From: Amorphus coralli DSM 19760
Lineage (GTDB): Bacteria; Pseudomonadota; Alphaproteobacteria; Rhizobiales; Amorphaceae
Reading direction: 5' to 3'
DNA: 64,000 bases
NCBI RefSeq assembly: GCF_000374525.1
Contig: NZ_KB894572.1
Coordinates: forward strand, 186,001 to 250,000
Shown here piece after piece: positions 8,547 through 16,987 of the stretch. The first letter of the stretch is position 1; each line of letters starts with the position of its first letter. The notes under the pieces were generated by a model. That model was not told where the DNA came from. It searched no databases and worked only from the letters and a program-made list of their open reading frames with translations. The translations under genes and the position numbers were made by a program.

Positions 8547-9377
8547 TCATCGGACTGGGGCCATGCCCTGGGTGGCCGGGGGGCGACCGTCGACGTCGGA
8601 CAGGAAATCAAGAAGCGCGTGCGCGAACGCTTGCGGTTTTTCGACCGCGGAGAGGTGGCCGGCGTTGGCGACCTCCACGAAGCGCGAATCAGGGGTCGCG
8701 GACTGCATGCGTCGCATCACGTCCGGCGGCGCACCGGCATCGTCGCTGCCCACCAGGAAAAGCGAGGGCACGGTCAGCTTCCCGAGGTGACGCTCATAAT
8801 CGAGCTCTCTCAGGGCTGCGGCAGAGCCGGCGTAGCCGTCGACCGAGGTTCTGCGAATCATCGACCGCATTGCGTCCATGCGCGATGGCTGGTCGGTCTG
8901 GAAGGATCGGGTGAACCAGCGCGTGACGCTCGGCTCTACTATGGCTTCGATACCTTCGGCGCGCACCTTGCGGGCGCGTTCGGCCCAGGCGTCGCGATAC
9001 TGGGGCGGGGCTTCGCCGCGCGCGTCGCAGACCGCAAGGCTGAGCAGACGGTCCGGGTGGTGCAGCGCAAGGCCCATGCCGACCATACCGCCCATCGAAA
9101 GGCCGGCGAAGTGGACCTTCTCGAGGCCGCAGGCGTCGAGAAGGCCGATCACGTCGGCGCCGAGCTGCTCGAGGGTGTAGTCGCCAGGCGTTGCGGCACT
9201 CTCGCCGTGACCGCGCGAATCGTAGCGCAGGACCCGGTGGGTCTGCGTCAGCAGCGGAACGAGGCCGTCCCACATGGTGAGGTCGGTTGCGAGGCCGTGG
9301 CTCAAGACGACGCAGGATGCGTCTTCGGGGCCTTCAAGCAGGCACCGAAAGCGGGAGCCGTTGCTCACTCGCTCCAT
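8547..9377 (-). CDS. Alpha/beta hydrolase, 3-oxoadipate enol-lactonase-like
   Basis: 276 aa. Nucleophile elbow GLSMGG, oxyanion region LSHGLATDL, an acid in LVGSDDAGAP and the histidine in ANAGHLSAVEKP form a standard alpha/beta hydrolase triad. PcaD and related lactonases are the nearest recognisable group. The ATG at 9377 is chosen because GGGGAGGAACGC precedes it; a longer frame upstream has no such site. It is the first gene of a minus-strand unit running into the CMD protein and the ABC importer, and it is divergent from a LysR regulator with a shared 234-nt promoter region. Confidence 0.8.
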   Translation of the reverse strand: MERVSNGSRFRCLLEGPEDASCVVLSHGLATDLTMWDGLVPLLTQTHRVLRYDSRGHGESAATPGDYTLEQLGADVIGLLDACGLEKVHFAGLSMGGMVGMGLALHHPDRLLSLAVCDARGEAPPQYRDAWAERARKVRAEGIEAIVEPSVTRWFTRSFQTDQPSRMDAMRSMIRRTSVDGYAGSAAALRELDYERHLGKLTVPSLFLVGSDDAGAPPDVMRRMQSATPDSRFVEVANAGHLSAVEKPQAFAHALLDFLSDVDGRPPATQGMAPVR

Positions 9378-9496
9378 GCGTTCCTCCCCGGAACTTATTT
9401 TTTGGCGCCCCGTGGCTCGTGTCGAGCTCTTGGCAGGGACGTCCTTGTTGATTGCAAACGGTAACAACGGCGTTTGAGGGTGATAATGTCCGGATT

Positions 9497-9515
9497 GGGA
9501 AATTGATTATTTCCC
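9497..9515. promoter_or_regulatory. Perfect 7-5-7 palindrome, candidate LysR operator
   Basis: GGGAAAT-TGATT-ATTTCCC, exact arms of 7 bp around a 5-nt centre, lies between the divergent hydrolase gene (start 9377) and the LysR gene (start 9612). LysR-type regulators usually bind such dyads in the shared promoter and repress themselves. Assignment to this LysR is inferred from position. Confidence 0.6.
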
Positions 9516-9611
9516 TTGTGTCTTACACTTCGTGCGTTTCAGGACATAATCCTGATAGAGTCGTTGACCAAGAGGAAAGAAAAGGGCCGGGGGACCCGGT
9601 CGGGAGGGCCC

Positions 9612-10502
9612 ATGAACAAGTTCCTGGCGATTTCCGTGTTCACCCGAGTGGCCGAAAATGGCGGTTTTACTGCCGCTGCGCGCAAACTCGGCATGTCGGT
9701 GTCCGCCGTCACCAAGACCGTTGCCCGCCTCGAAGACGAACTCGGAACGCAGCTTTTCAACCGCACCACGCGACAGCTCAGCACGACCGACTACGGCCAG
9801 GAGTTCTATGAACGGTGCGTCCGGATCCTCGCCGATTTGGAAGACGCCGAGCTCGAACTGCAGCGGGGCAACGTCACGCCCCGGGGGCGGGTACGGGCGG
9901 TGGTGCCGCTGTCGTTCGGACGGGTGACCCTCGTTCCCGAGCTGCCCGCCTTTTTCGAGCGATACCCGGATGTGGCTCTCGACCTGAGCTTTAGCGACAG
10001 CAATATGCCGATCGACATGATCCGCGATGGGCTGGATGTCGCCGTGCGGACGGGCAACGTGTCGGACTCGCGGCTGGTGACGCGACTGCTGACGCGCAGC
10101 ACCCAAGTGACCGTTGCATCGCCGGATTATCTCAAGCGCCACGGTATTCCGCAGCAACCCTCCGATCTTGGCCAGCACAACTGCATCATCGGCAGCCGGA
10201 TCACACCGGAATGGCGCTTCCTGGACCGTCAGGGTGAGGCAATCACGGTGAAGGTGCATGGCAACAGCACCATCGAGAGCGGCGACGCGCTTCGCGAGGC
10301 AGCGGTCTGTGGGTTGGGCATCGTCCAGGGTACCTGGTGGCTGTTCCGCAAGGATCTGGAGCGCGGGGCACTGCACTCCATCCTGACCGACTACACCATC
10401 GATGGCGCGCCGATTTCGGTGCTTTATGCCGCCAACCGGCACATCCCGAAGAAGGTGCGGGTGTTTATCGATTTCCTCGTGGCGATCACCAAGACGCGCT
10501 AA
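9612..10502 (+). CDS. LysR-family transcriptional regulator
   Basis: 296 aa. The N-terminal winged helix-turn-helix is clear (residues about 1-60: FTAAARKLGMSVSAVTKTVA then LEDELGTQLFNRTTR), followed by the periplasmic-binding-like effector domain with the LPAFFERYPDVALDLSFSD and VRTGNVSDSRLV segments. ATG at 9612 is preceded by GGGAGGG. It is transcribed away from the hydrolase-CMD-ABC unit and toward the minus-strand MFS-SDR-monooxygenase genes, so it probably controls one or both. Its TAA stop lies inside a dispersed repeat. Confidence 0.9.
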   Translation: MNKFLAISVFTRVAENGGFTAAARKLGMSVSAVTKTVARLEDELGTQLFNRTTRQLSTTDYGQEFYERCVRILADLEDAELELQRGNVTPRGRVRAVVPLSFGRVTLVPELPAFFERYPDVALDLSFSDSNMPIDMIRDGLDVAVRTGNVSDSRLVTRLLTRSTQVTVASPDYLKRHGIPQQPSDLGQHNCIIGSRITPEWRFLDRQGEAITVKVHGNSTIESGDALREAAVCGLGIVQGTWWLFRKDLERGALHSILTDYTIDGAPISVLYAANRHIPKKVRVFIDFLVAITKTR

Positions 10503-10549
10503 AGCGCTTCAGGCGAAGTGGGCACCGGTTCGCCGTCCGGAAACGTGTC
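10498..10549 (+). repeat. Dispersed intergenic repeat, copy A
   Basis: Begins GCTAAAGCGCTTCAGGCGAA, continues through a GGCGAA...TTCGCC stem and ends near CCGGAAACGTGTC. It aligns along its length with the reverse complement of 29371-29423. The TAA inside GCTAAAGCGC is the stop codon of the LysR gene. It resembles the short palindromic intergenic elements common in Hyphomicrobiales genomes. Confidence 0.6.
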
Positions 10550-10578
10550 ACTCCGAGCGGCCTGTGCGCTCCAGTGCT

Positions 10579-11823
10579 TCAGGGAAAGACTGAAGGGCCC
10601 TGATTGGGCGTGTGGCGCGGTACGGAGAATGACAGGGCCAGCGCCAACGCCGGCACGACGGCGAGGCCTGCCAGCACTGCTGGAAAACTGCCGAGTTGGG
10701 CCAATGCCAGCCCGAAGCCCGCGGGACCGCAAACGAAGCCTGCGAAGACGAATGTAGTAGCGCCGGCAGCGGTCTCGCTGACGGCCCCGGGGGGGGACCG
10801 GCGCGCGATTTCAGAAAGCTGAACGCCGTTCCAGCCCGCGCCGACAATGCCGATTGTCGCTCCGAGACCAATCAGGATCGTGGTGCCCCATTCGGGTTCG
10901 GCCACGGAGAGCACAAGTGCCGAGCCGATTGACCCCGCGGCCGCGATGCGCACCACAGCAATTCCCGATCCGAGCCGGTCCGCGACCCACCCGAAGGCGA
11001 GCCTGCCGATGAAGCCGCCGGCCTGCATGGCGGAGAAAACGGCTCCAGCGACGGAGAAGGCGAGGCCGAGATCGATCGTCAGATAGGCGATCAGGAATGC
11101 GTTGAACACGCCCTGCGTCACGGCCAGGCACCCGCCGACGCCGGCAAGGACCGGCAGGCCTGGGCCGCTGCGCAATGTGAGAATCGGCTCCACGAGCCTT
11201 ACCCGCCGTCGGCCTGTCGATGGCGCGCCGGAGGACGGGCGGGGGAGATCTGACCGAGCGCGCGAAACCTGGGCGAACAAGGTTGCTGCCACAGCGACCG
11301 CTCCGGTCAATGCCGTCACGCCGGCCCAGCCGTAATCGGTGACAAGCCACGGGAGCAGGAGGCCCGCCGCCACCCCACCGAGAGGGACACCGGCTTGCTT
11401 GAGCGAGAAGATGAACGCCCGGTGCCGGGGTGGTGAGAACCGCTGCAGGATGTCGCTGGCAGCGGGTGTTGCGGGACCGTACCCGAAGCCGATCAGCACG
11501 GCCGTGGCGACGGGTGCTGTCCATGTCGCAAAGGGCAGCAGGGCCAAACCGGCCGCGCTCACCAGGAGGCAGACCTGGACGCAGCGGATTGGTCCGAAGC
11601 GGTGGACCGCACCGCCGCTCGCCAGCATGAAGACGATCGAACTCGCCATGGCGAGGGCCATCAGGTAGCCGATGACGCTTTCCGACCAGCCGTGCAGTGC
11701 GATCAGCGCGGGCCCCGTGGTCGGCAGGCTGTGGAGGATGAAGGCGGCCGCCGTCTGCAGCAGGATGACGGCCGCGACTGGGCCGCGCCAAGCGGTGGGG
11801 CGGGCTGTGCCCGTCTCCGCCAT
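10579..11823 (-). CDS. MFS transporter
   Basis: 414 aa, about 12 membrane segments, with the MFS loop 2-3 region (GGAVHRFGPIRCVQV) and a second-half counterpart (GFIGRLAFGWVADRLGSG). The ATG at 11823 lies 4 nt past the SDR stop, which indicates coupling. It is the last gene of the monooxygenase cluster and may import the substrate or export a product. Direction and substrate cannot be judged from sequence. Confidence 0.85.
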   Translation of the reverse strand: MAETGTARPTAWRGPVAAVILLQTAAAFILHSLPTTGPALIALHGWSESVIGYLMALAMASSIVFMLASGGAVHRFGPIRCVQVCLLVSAAGLALLPFATWTAPVATAVLIGFGYGPATPAASDILQRFSPPRHRAFIFSLKQAGVPLGGVAAGLLLPWLVTDYGWAGVTALTGAVAVAATLFAQVSRARSDLPRPSSGAPSTGRRRVRLVEPILTLRSGPGLPVLAGVGGCLAVTQGVFNAFLIAYLTIDLGLAFSVAGAVFSAMQAGGFIGRLAFGWVADRLGSGIAVVRIAAAGSIGSALVLSVAEPEWGTTILIGLGATIGIVGAGWNGVQLSEIARRSPPGAVSETAAGATTFVFAGFVCGPAGFGLALAQLGSFPAVLAGLAVVPALALALSFSVPRHTPNQGPSVFP

Positions 11824-11827
11824 TCGG

Positions 11828-12577
11828 TCAGCAGACCGTGGTTCCGCCGTCGACCACCAGGACATGGCCCGTCACGGAGCGCGCCGAAGGACCGGCAAGG
11901 TAAACAACAGCGGCGGCCACCTCCTCGGGGGTCGGAAAACGACCGGATGGGATCCGGTCGAGCGCCCGCGCCCGGGCGTCTGGATCCTCCAGGATCGCTT
12001 CTCGGGAGGGTGTCATGACGGTGCCAGGTGCAACGGCGTTGACGCGGATGCCGGCACCGGCCCATTCGATCGCGAGCATGCGCGTCATATGCAGGATGGC
12101 TGCCTTCGAGATGCCGTAGACGGACCGGTCGGAAACCCCGACGATGCCGTGGGTGGAGCCGATGTTGATCACGGCACCCGGCAGGCCCTTCCCCATGCGC
12201 CGGGCCGCGAACCGCTGGCTGAGGAAAAACGCCGCCTTGAGGTTCACGGCCATAACGGCGTCCCAGTCCTCCCAGGTTACCTCGGTCGCCGGTTTCGGGA
12301 GCGCGATGCCGGCGTTGTTCACCAGGCACGTGACCTCGCCGAACTGCCCGACGGCCGAATCAAAGGCCGCCATGATGCCGGTTTCGGACGCAAGGTCGAG
12401 CGTGACCGGGTGCATTGGCGTGACTGCCGCGGCAACCGTTTCGGTCAATCCTTCCCGGTCGCGATCGGCGGCGACCACCGTATAGCCCGCGTCGCCGAGT
12501 GCCAGGGCAATGGCGCGTCCGATCCCAGTTGCCGCCCCGGTGACGAGGGCACAGCCGTGCGCGTCCTCTGCGCTCAT
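11828..12577 (-). CDS. SDR-family NAD(P)-dependent oxidoreductase
   Basis: 249 aa, classical SDR: GAATGIGRAIAL nucleotide-binding motif, NNAGIALP, the catalytic Ser in INIGSTHG and YGISK (Tyr-x3-Lys). ATG at 12577 follows GGAGATAG. It lies 19 nt after the luciferase-like monooxygenase and just before the MFS carrier, so it probably oxidises or reduces an alcohol/ketone intermediate in the same pathway. Confidence 0.87.
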   Translation of the reverse strand: MSAEDAHGCALVTGAATGIGRAIALALGDAGYTVVAADRDREGLTETVAAAVTPMHPVTLDLASETGIMAAFDSAVGQFGEVTCLVNNAGIALPKPATEVTWEDWDAVMAVNLKAAFFLSQRFAARRMGKGLPGAVINIGSTHGIVGVSDRSVYGISKAAILHMTRMLAIEWAGAGIRVNAVAPGTVMTPSREAILEDPDARARALDRIPSGRFPTPEEVAAAVVYLAGPSARSVTGHVLVVDGGTTVC

Positions 12578-12596
12578 GGCTACTATCTCCGCGGAT

Positions 12597-13706
12597 TCAG
12601 GCGGCGTTCTGCGCCTTGATCGCCGCGTTGACACGCGGCATCACCTCTTCCGCCATGAGCTGCATGGAGCGTTTGGCGAGCGCCGGGTCGACCCAGTCCA
12701 TGCCGGCGTAGACGATTTCGCCAAAGTCACCGATCTCGTCGCGGAGCGCGAGCAATTGGTCGACGACGCTCTCGACGCTCCCGTGGATGACGAGATTGTC
12801 CATCACGTAATCGTGAGTGATCGTCTCGTCCGGCTGATCCTTGTCTTCCTTCATGACGAAGAGGCGCTTGGAGCGACGGAGCTTCCTCAGGATCTGGTTG
12901 TAGTAGAAGCCGTAGGGGCTGTTGGCGTCCTCGCGCCCGTAGCGCCGCGCGGTCGCATCGTCGTCGGCGACGAAGATCGTCCGGGCGACCTTCCAGTCCG
13001 ACGGATTTGCGGTTTCGCCGACTGCTGCCTTGCCATCCGCGTAGTTCGGCCAGTGGGTCTTGACCCATTTCGGCAGCAGGAAGTTGGCCGAAAGTGGCTT
13101 GAAGTCCCGTTTGCCCATCTCGATCACCCCCTTTGAGTAGGGAGCGAGCACGGTGCCAACGATCTCCGGGCGTGGCCGCTGGAAAGGCTTGGGAAGATAG
13201 CCGAGGCCGAGATGCGTGGCCTGGGTCCTGGCAGTTGAAACCTTGAAGCGGTTGTCCGGCAAGTCGATGTCATAGGGCGGTTCGCGCTCCCAGATCTCCA
13301 GGATGACGTCAATCGCCTCCGCGAAGATCTTGTTGCGATCCTCGTCGAGGATTCCGAGCGCTTCCGCGTCCGTCGTCAGGGCACCGGCGCTGATGCCGAG
13401 GATGAAGCGGCCCTGGGAGAGGTGATCCAGCATTGCCGCGTTCGATGCAATCAGAACAGGGTGCATCTGCGACAGGTTCGAGGTGCCTGTGGCCAGCTTG
13501 ATGTGCGACGTGTCGGAGACGAGCGAGGCAAGAAACATCATGGAGTTGGTGATATTCTCGCAGCGATCCGTCAGGTGCTCGCCGATGAAGGCCTCGTGGA
13601 AGCCGAGCTTGTCCGCCAGGATGACCGCTTCACGGTCTTCCTGCAGGGTTTCGTGCCACTTCCGCTCCATGGGATGCATAGGCATGGTGAAATAGCCCAG
13701 TCGCAT
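12597..13706 (-). CDS. LLM-class flavin-dependent monooxygenase
   Basis: 369 aa. Opens MRLGYFTMPMHP, as in bacterial luciferase-like monooxygenases of the limonene-monooxygenase-like branch, followed by HEAFIGEHLTDRCENI, the IKLATGTSNLSQMHPVLIA core and QGRFILGISAGAL. These enzymes use reduced FMN from a separate reductase to insert oxygen or cleave C-S or C-N bonds. The gene for such a reductase lies 144 nt upstream on the same strand. GGAGG precedes the ATG at 13706. The substrate is unknown. Confidence 0.88.
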   Translation of the reverse strand: MRLGYFTMPMHPMERKWHETLQEDREAVILADKLGFHEAFIGEHLTDRCENITNSMMFLASLVSDTSHIKLATGTSNLSQMHPVLIASNAAMLDHLSQGRFILGISAGALTTDAEALGILDEDRNKIFAEAIDVILEIWEREPPYDIDLPDNRFKVSTARTQATHLGLGYLPKPFQRPRPEIVGTVLAPYSKGVIEMGKRDFKPLSANFLLPKWVKTHWPNYADGKAAVGETANPSDWKVARTIFVADDDATARRYGREDANSPYGFYYNQILRKLRRSKRLFVMKEDKDQPDETITHDYVMDNLVIHGSVESVVDQLLALRDEIGDFGEIVYAGMDWVDPALAKRSMQLMAEEVMPRVNAAIKAQNAA

Positions 13707-13850
13707 CTCGATCCTCCGGTATCTTCTCTTGCGGCGGATGTCTCGCATCTCCGCTTTCGGCTTGGCGAGAAGGATAGGGAGGCGGCGGGCGTTCAAAAAC
13801 GTCTGAAATCGACAAATATCTTTGAAAACTTGTCCGAGATGGCGGCGTAG

Positions 13851-14360
13851 CTAGTCGCCGCGCGCGACGAAGCTGCCATACTGTCCCTTAAAGAACACGA
13901 GCGGCTCGCCCGAGCGCTCCTTGCAGAACCGGACCCGGCCCACGACGATGTCGTGATCGCCTGCGCGGTGGATATCGACAACGCTGCACCCGATGTGAGC
14001 CAGGGCCTCGGCGATCAACGGAGTGCCGGTGGGTGTGTGCTCAACGTCCACCCCCGTGAACCGGTCCTCGAACTGGCCGACGAACCGTGCGGAGAAGTCT
14101 TCCTGATCGGCTCCGAGCAGGTTGATGACGAACTCGCCGCTGTCGGCAATGGCCTTGCCGGTTGCGCTCCCGTGGCGGGGACAGACCAGCAGCATGCACG
14201 GGTCGAGTGAAACGGAGGTCAGCGAGTTCATGGTCATGCCGTGATACTCGCCGTCGTGAAGCGCGGTCACCACAGCGACGCCCGTTGCGAATGTCCCGAC
14301 CGTACGCCGGTAGACCAGCGGATCGACTTCATCCATTTCAATCGTCGCGTGGGACGTCAT
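13851..14360 (-). CDS. Flavin reductase family protein (HpaC-like), likely partner of the LLM monooxygenase
   Basis: 169 aa. The family core is plain: RRTVGTFATGVAVVTA near the N-terminus, GMTMNSLTSVSLDPCMLLVC for flavin binding, and FVINLLGADQEDFSARF. It supplies reduced flavin to two-component monooxygenases. AAGGAGG precedes the ATG. Immediately upstream an ATGATTT ... AAATCAT inverted repeat (14401-14407 and 14431-14437) may be a control site. It heads the reductase-monooxygenase-SDR-MFS run. Confidence 0.9.
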   Translation of the reverse strand: MTSHATIEMDEVDPLVYRRTVGTFATGVAVVTALHDGEYHGMTMNSLTSVSLDPCMLLVCPRHGSATGKAIADSGEFVINLLGADQEDFSARFVGQFEDRFTGVDVEHTPTGTPLIAEALAHIGCSVVDIHRAGDHDIVVGRVRFCKERSGEPLVFFKGQYGSFVARGD

Positions 14361-14534
14361 GCAGGCCTCCTTGTCAGCTGCGCGCTGAAGGTAAGCGACA
14401 ATGATTTCTGACGAAATGTCGCTGTGTGGAAAATCATTATTGCGTATTCGTCCTGCGGAATCGGAGGCGGAGCAAGCAGCGACCGCATGCGGCGGGCATC
14501 GTCGCGCAGGGACCCGGCTCCAGCGATGTGCGTC

Positions 14535-15818
14535 TTATCGGCTGCCGGGGCCGCATGCGTGGATGAGAGCGGCGCCGAACTCGCAGGTGAAGGCCCGGGT
14601 GCGGGCAAAGCGTTCGGCATGGGCCGTGACGGGACGCATTGGCAGGCTGTCCACGTCACCGGTGACGAGGGCCCGTGCCGCCGCGGCCCCGAACACCGTG
14701 CCCGGCGCAATGCCGCGTCCCGAGTAGCCGAAGCTGGTCAGCGCGTTGGGGCCGAAGGCGAGCAGCTTCGGCAGATGGTCGCCGGTCATGGCGATGGTGC
14801 CGTGCCAGGCATGGCGAAACGGCTCTTCGCCGGCTGCCGGAAAGAGGCTCCGCACCATCCGGCGGGCGTGGGAGGTGTGGATCCGGCCGCTGACCCCCTC
14901 CCGGTTGCCGACGCTGCCGACGATGAGGCGGCCTTCGGCATCGAGACGGAAACTGGTCATGGCGGTTGCCGTATCCCAGCAGCCTTCGCCGCCCGGCAGG
15001 ATGTCGGAACGGACCGCATCAGGCAGCGGGCCGGTTGCATATTGCGAGAAGGAGAAGGGTACGAAGCGTGGCGCGTGGGGACCTTCGAGGCCTTCGTGAT
15101 AGGCGTTCGTGGCGATCAGCAGCGCATTGGTTCGCACGGTCTGACCGTTCGCCGAGAGCACCCAGCAGTCGCTCTGCCGCTCAAGGCGCGTCACCGGGGC
15201 GGGGGCGAACAGGCGTGCGCCGGCCTCGCACGCCGCGCGCGCCAGGCCGCGACAGTAAGCGAGGGGATTGATGGTGCCGGCGCGCGGATCGAAAAGCGCG
15301 CCATGAAGACCCTTGGCGCCAGTGCGCGCTCTGGTCTCGTCGGCGTTGAGACGTGTCAGCGGAGCGCCCGACCTGTTGCCCTGTCGGAAGCGGTTTTCCA
15401 GGTCGCGTGCGCCGCTCGGTGCGTGCGCGCAGTGCAGGGTACCGGCGCGCCTGGGTTCGCAGTCGATGGCGTGCCGCTCGATCAGATCGAATACGCGCGA
15501 TGGCGCCTCGGAGAGGGTGGCGACCAGCCGCTCCCCCGCCTCCTGGCCAAGTGCGGCAGCGATGTCGTCGGGCGGCAGCCAGAGACCGGCATTGACGAGC
15601 CCGACATTGCGGCCCGACCCGCCGTGGCCGATGTCGTGGGCCTCCAGAAGGGCGACGCTGGCGCCGAGGCGGGCAGCCTCTAGCGCCGCCGAGCAGCCGG
15701 TGAAGCCGCCGCCCACGATGGCAAGATCGACATCCAGGTCCCGGTCGAGCGCAATCGCACCTGCCTCCTCCCGGCAGGTGGCGCTCCACAGGCTGCTGCC
15801 GGCCATCGGCCGCGCCAT
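14535..15818 (-). CDS. FAD-dependent oxidoreductase (DAO family, PuuB-like)
   Basis: 427 aa. FAD-binding GGGFTGCSAALEAARLGASV near residue 35, GGSGRNVGLVNAG soon after, and a C-terminal FGYSGRGIAPGTVFG are typical of the DAO group that oxidises secondary amines (gamma-glutamylputrescine oxidase, sarcosine-type oxidases). It ends 174 nt before the flavin reductase gene and starts 40 nt after the NAD-dependent dehydrogenase on the same strand. An amine substrate is plausible but not proven. Confidence 0.85.
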   Translation of the reverse strand: MARPMAGSSLWSATCREEAGAIALDRDLDVDLAIVGGGFTGCSAALEAARLGASVALLEAHDIGHGGSGRNVGLVNAGLWLPPDDIAAALGQEAGERLVATLSEAPSRVFDLIERHAIDCEPRRAGTLHCAHAPSGARDLENRFRQGNRSGAPLTRLNADETRARTGAKGLHGALFDPRAGTINPLAYCRGLARAACEAGARLFAPAPVTRLERQSDCWVLSANGQTVRTNALLIATNAYHEGLEGPHAPRFVPFSFSQYATGPLPDAVRSDILPGGEGCWDTATAMTSFRLDAEGRLIVGSVGNREGVSGRIHTSHARRMVRSLFPAAGEEPFRHAWHGTIAMTGDHLPKLLAFGPNALTSFGYSGRGIAPGTVFGAAAARALVTGDVDSLPMRPVTAHAERFARTRAFTCEFGAALIHACGPGSR

Positions 15819-15857
15819 TCTGTCAGCTCCGTTGCAGAGAGGCGGGGCGCGACGGGC

Positions 15858-16673
15858 TCATTGGGCCTCGTCGTCGGGATGCGGAAAGTCGACATAGGCG
15901 CCGCCATAGCAGCGTGTGGCGGATGCCATCGGGTCGGCTACGGGCACCCGCGCCTCGACCGCGGCCCGGAATGGCTCGGCGGAATCCTGCGGCTGGAACC
16001 CGAGGTGTCCGGCCAGCGAATTGTCAACGGGCTTCACCGTGTTGTCGGACATGCCGAATACGATCGTGTGGCCGACGGAGGGGGCAGTAAGCGCCGACGA
16101 GAACAGGCGCACGCAGTCATCGAAGGACAGCCACGACCAGAGATGCCGACGGTCCGCTGGTTCCGGGAAGCAAGAGAAGATGCGGACGCATACCGTCTCG
16201 ATGCCGAACTTGTCCCAATAGAGGCTGGACAGGGATTCCACGAAACACTTGGACACGCCGTACAGCGTGTCCGGCCTGGTCGGAGTCTGGGCATCGATAT
16301 GGTCGGTCAGCTTGTGAAAGCCGATGGCGTGGACGGACGAGGCGTAGGCAATGCGCTTTACGCCGTGTTTCCGGGCGCCTTCGTAGATGTGGTAGGAGCC
16401 GCGGATGGAGGAATCCAGGACGTCCTGCCAGGGGCGTTCGACCGCGGCCCCGCCCATGTGGACGATCGCATCCACGTCGCGGGTGGCCTCGATGGTGGCA
16501 GCCTCGTCGGCGAGGTCGAACACCATCGCTTCCTCGTGCGGCTGAACATCTTCGATCTCCACCCGGTCGGCCAGCCGCAGCGTATCGGCGAGCGGTGCCA
16601 GGCCGCGGCGCAACTGGGTGCCCAGGCTGCCTGCCGCCCCGGTGATGAGGATCCGGTTGAACTGTTTCGCCAT
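15858..16673 (-). CDS. NAD-dependent epimerase/dehydratase family enzyme, uronate-dehydrogenase-like
   Basis: 271 aa. GAAGSLGTQLRRGL (NAD-binding), VHMGGAAVERPWQ, the YASSVHAIGFH segment and YGVSK (Tyr-x3-Lys) match the uronate dehydrogenase group of extended SDRs, which are about 265 aa and oxidise hexuronates to aldarolactones. Substrate specificity cannot be confirmed. The ATG at 16673 is chosen because homologues begin close to the GxxGxxG motif. It is the most upstream gene of the minus-strand catabolic series. Confidence 0.8.
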   Translation of the reverse strand: MAKQFNRILITGAAGSLGTQLRRGLAPLADTLRLADRVEIEDVQPHEEAMVFDLADEAATIEATRDVDAIVHMGGAAVERPWQDVLDSSIRGSYHIYEGARKHGVKRIAYASSVHAIGFHKLTDHIDAQTPTRPDTLYGVSKCFVESLSSLYWDKFGIETVCVRIFSCFPEPADRRHLWSWLSFDDCVRLFSSALTAPSVGHTIVFGMSDNTVKPVDNSLAGHLGFQPQDSAEPFRAAVEARVPVADPMASATRCYGGAYVDFPHPDDEAQ

Positions 16674-16987
16674 CGCCACTGCCTTTCCTGTGTCCAGATG
16701 CCACCCCTGCTGGATCTCACACCTTTGGGGTCCGGAGATAGGGTTTTGTATCGCTTCGAATGGGACCGGCGACAACGCTCCGGCCTGCCCTTGTGACCCA
16801 ACCGATATCAACACCATCTAAAGGTGACCGGCGCGCATTCTTGCGCGATCTCAAGTCGGTTCGCCTCTTGCGCGATCGGCCGGGTTGCCGATATGAATGG
16901 ACGATAAGGGAAAAGAAGTGACGTAAACGTCATATTGCCGGTGGCCTGGTGGCCGGCATGCTCGCGGAAGCCAGTTTGGGAGGCACC
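16674..16987. other. Divergent promoter region between catabolic and fatty-acid loci
   Basis: 314 nt without a gene, between the uronate-dehydrogenase-like gene (minus) and the acyl-CoA synthetase gene (plus). The only strong feature is the 14-bp palindrome at 16919-16932; no convincing -35/-10 pair was found. Confidence 0.6.
16919..16932. promoter_or_regulatory. Perfect palindrome TGACGTAAACGTCA, candidate operator of the fatty-acid MerR regulator
   Basis: TGACGT-AA-ACGTCA lies 56 nt before the acyl-CoA synthetase start. A MerR-family regulator is the next gene of the cluster. I recall that LiuR-type MerR regulators of acyl-CoA degradation use similar ACGT-containing palindromes. A related sequence (11 of 14 bases) lies before the FadL-like gene. 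Confidence 0.6.

Noticed and set aside
16700-16800. Third copy of the dispersed repeat near 16750
   Set aside because: Only short scattered matches (CGCTTC, GGGACCGG); no TAAAGCGC edge and no stem.
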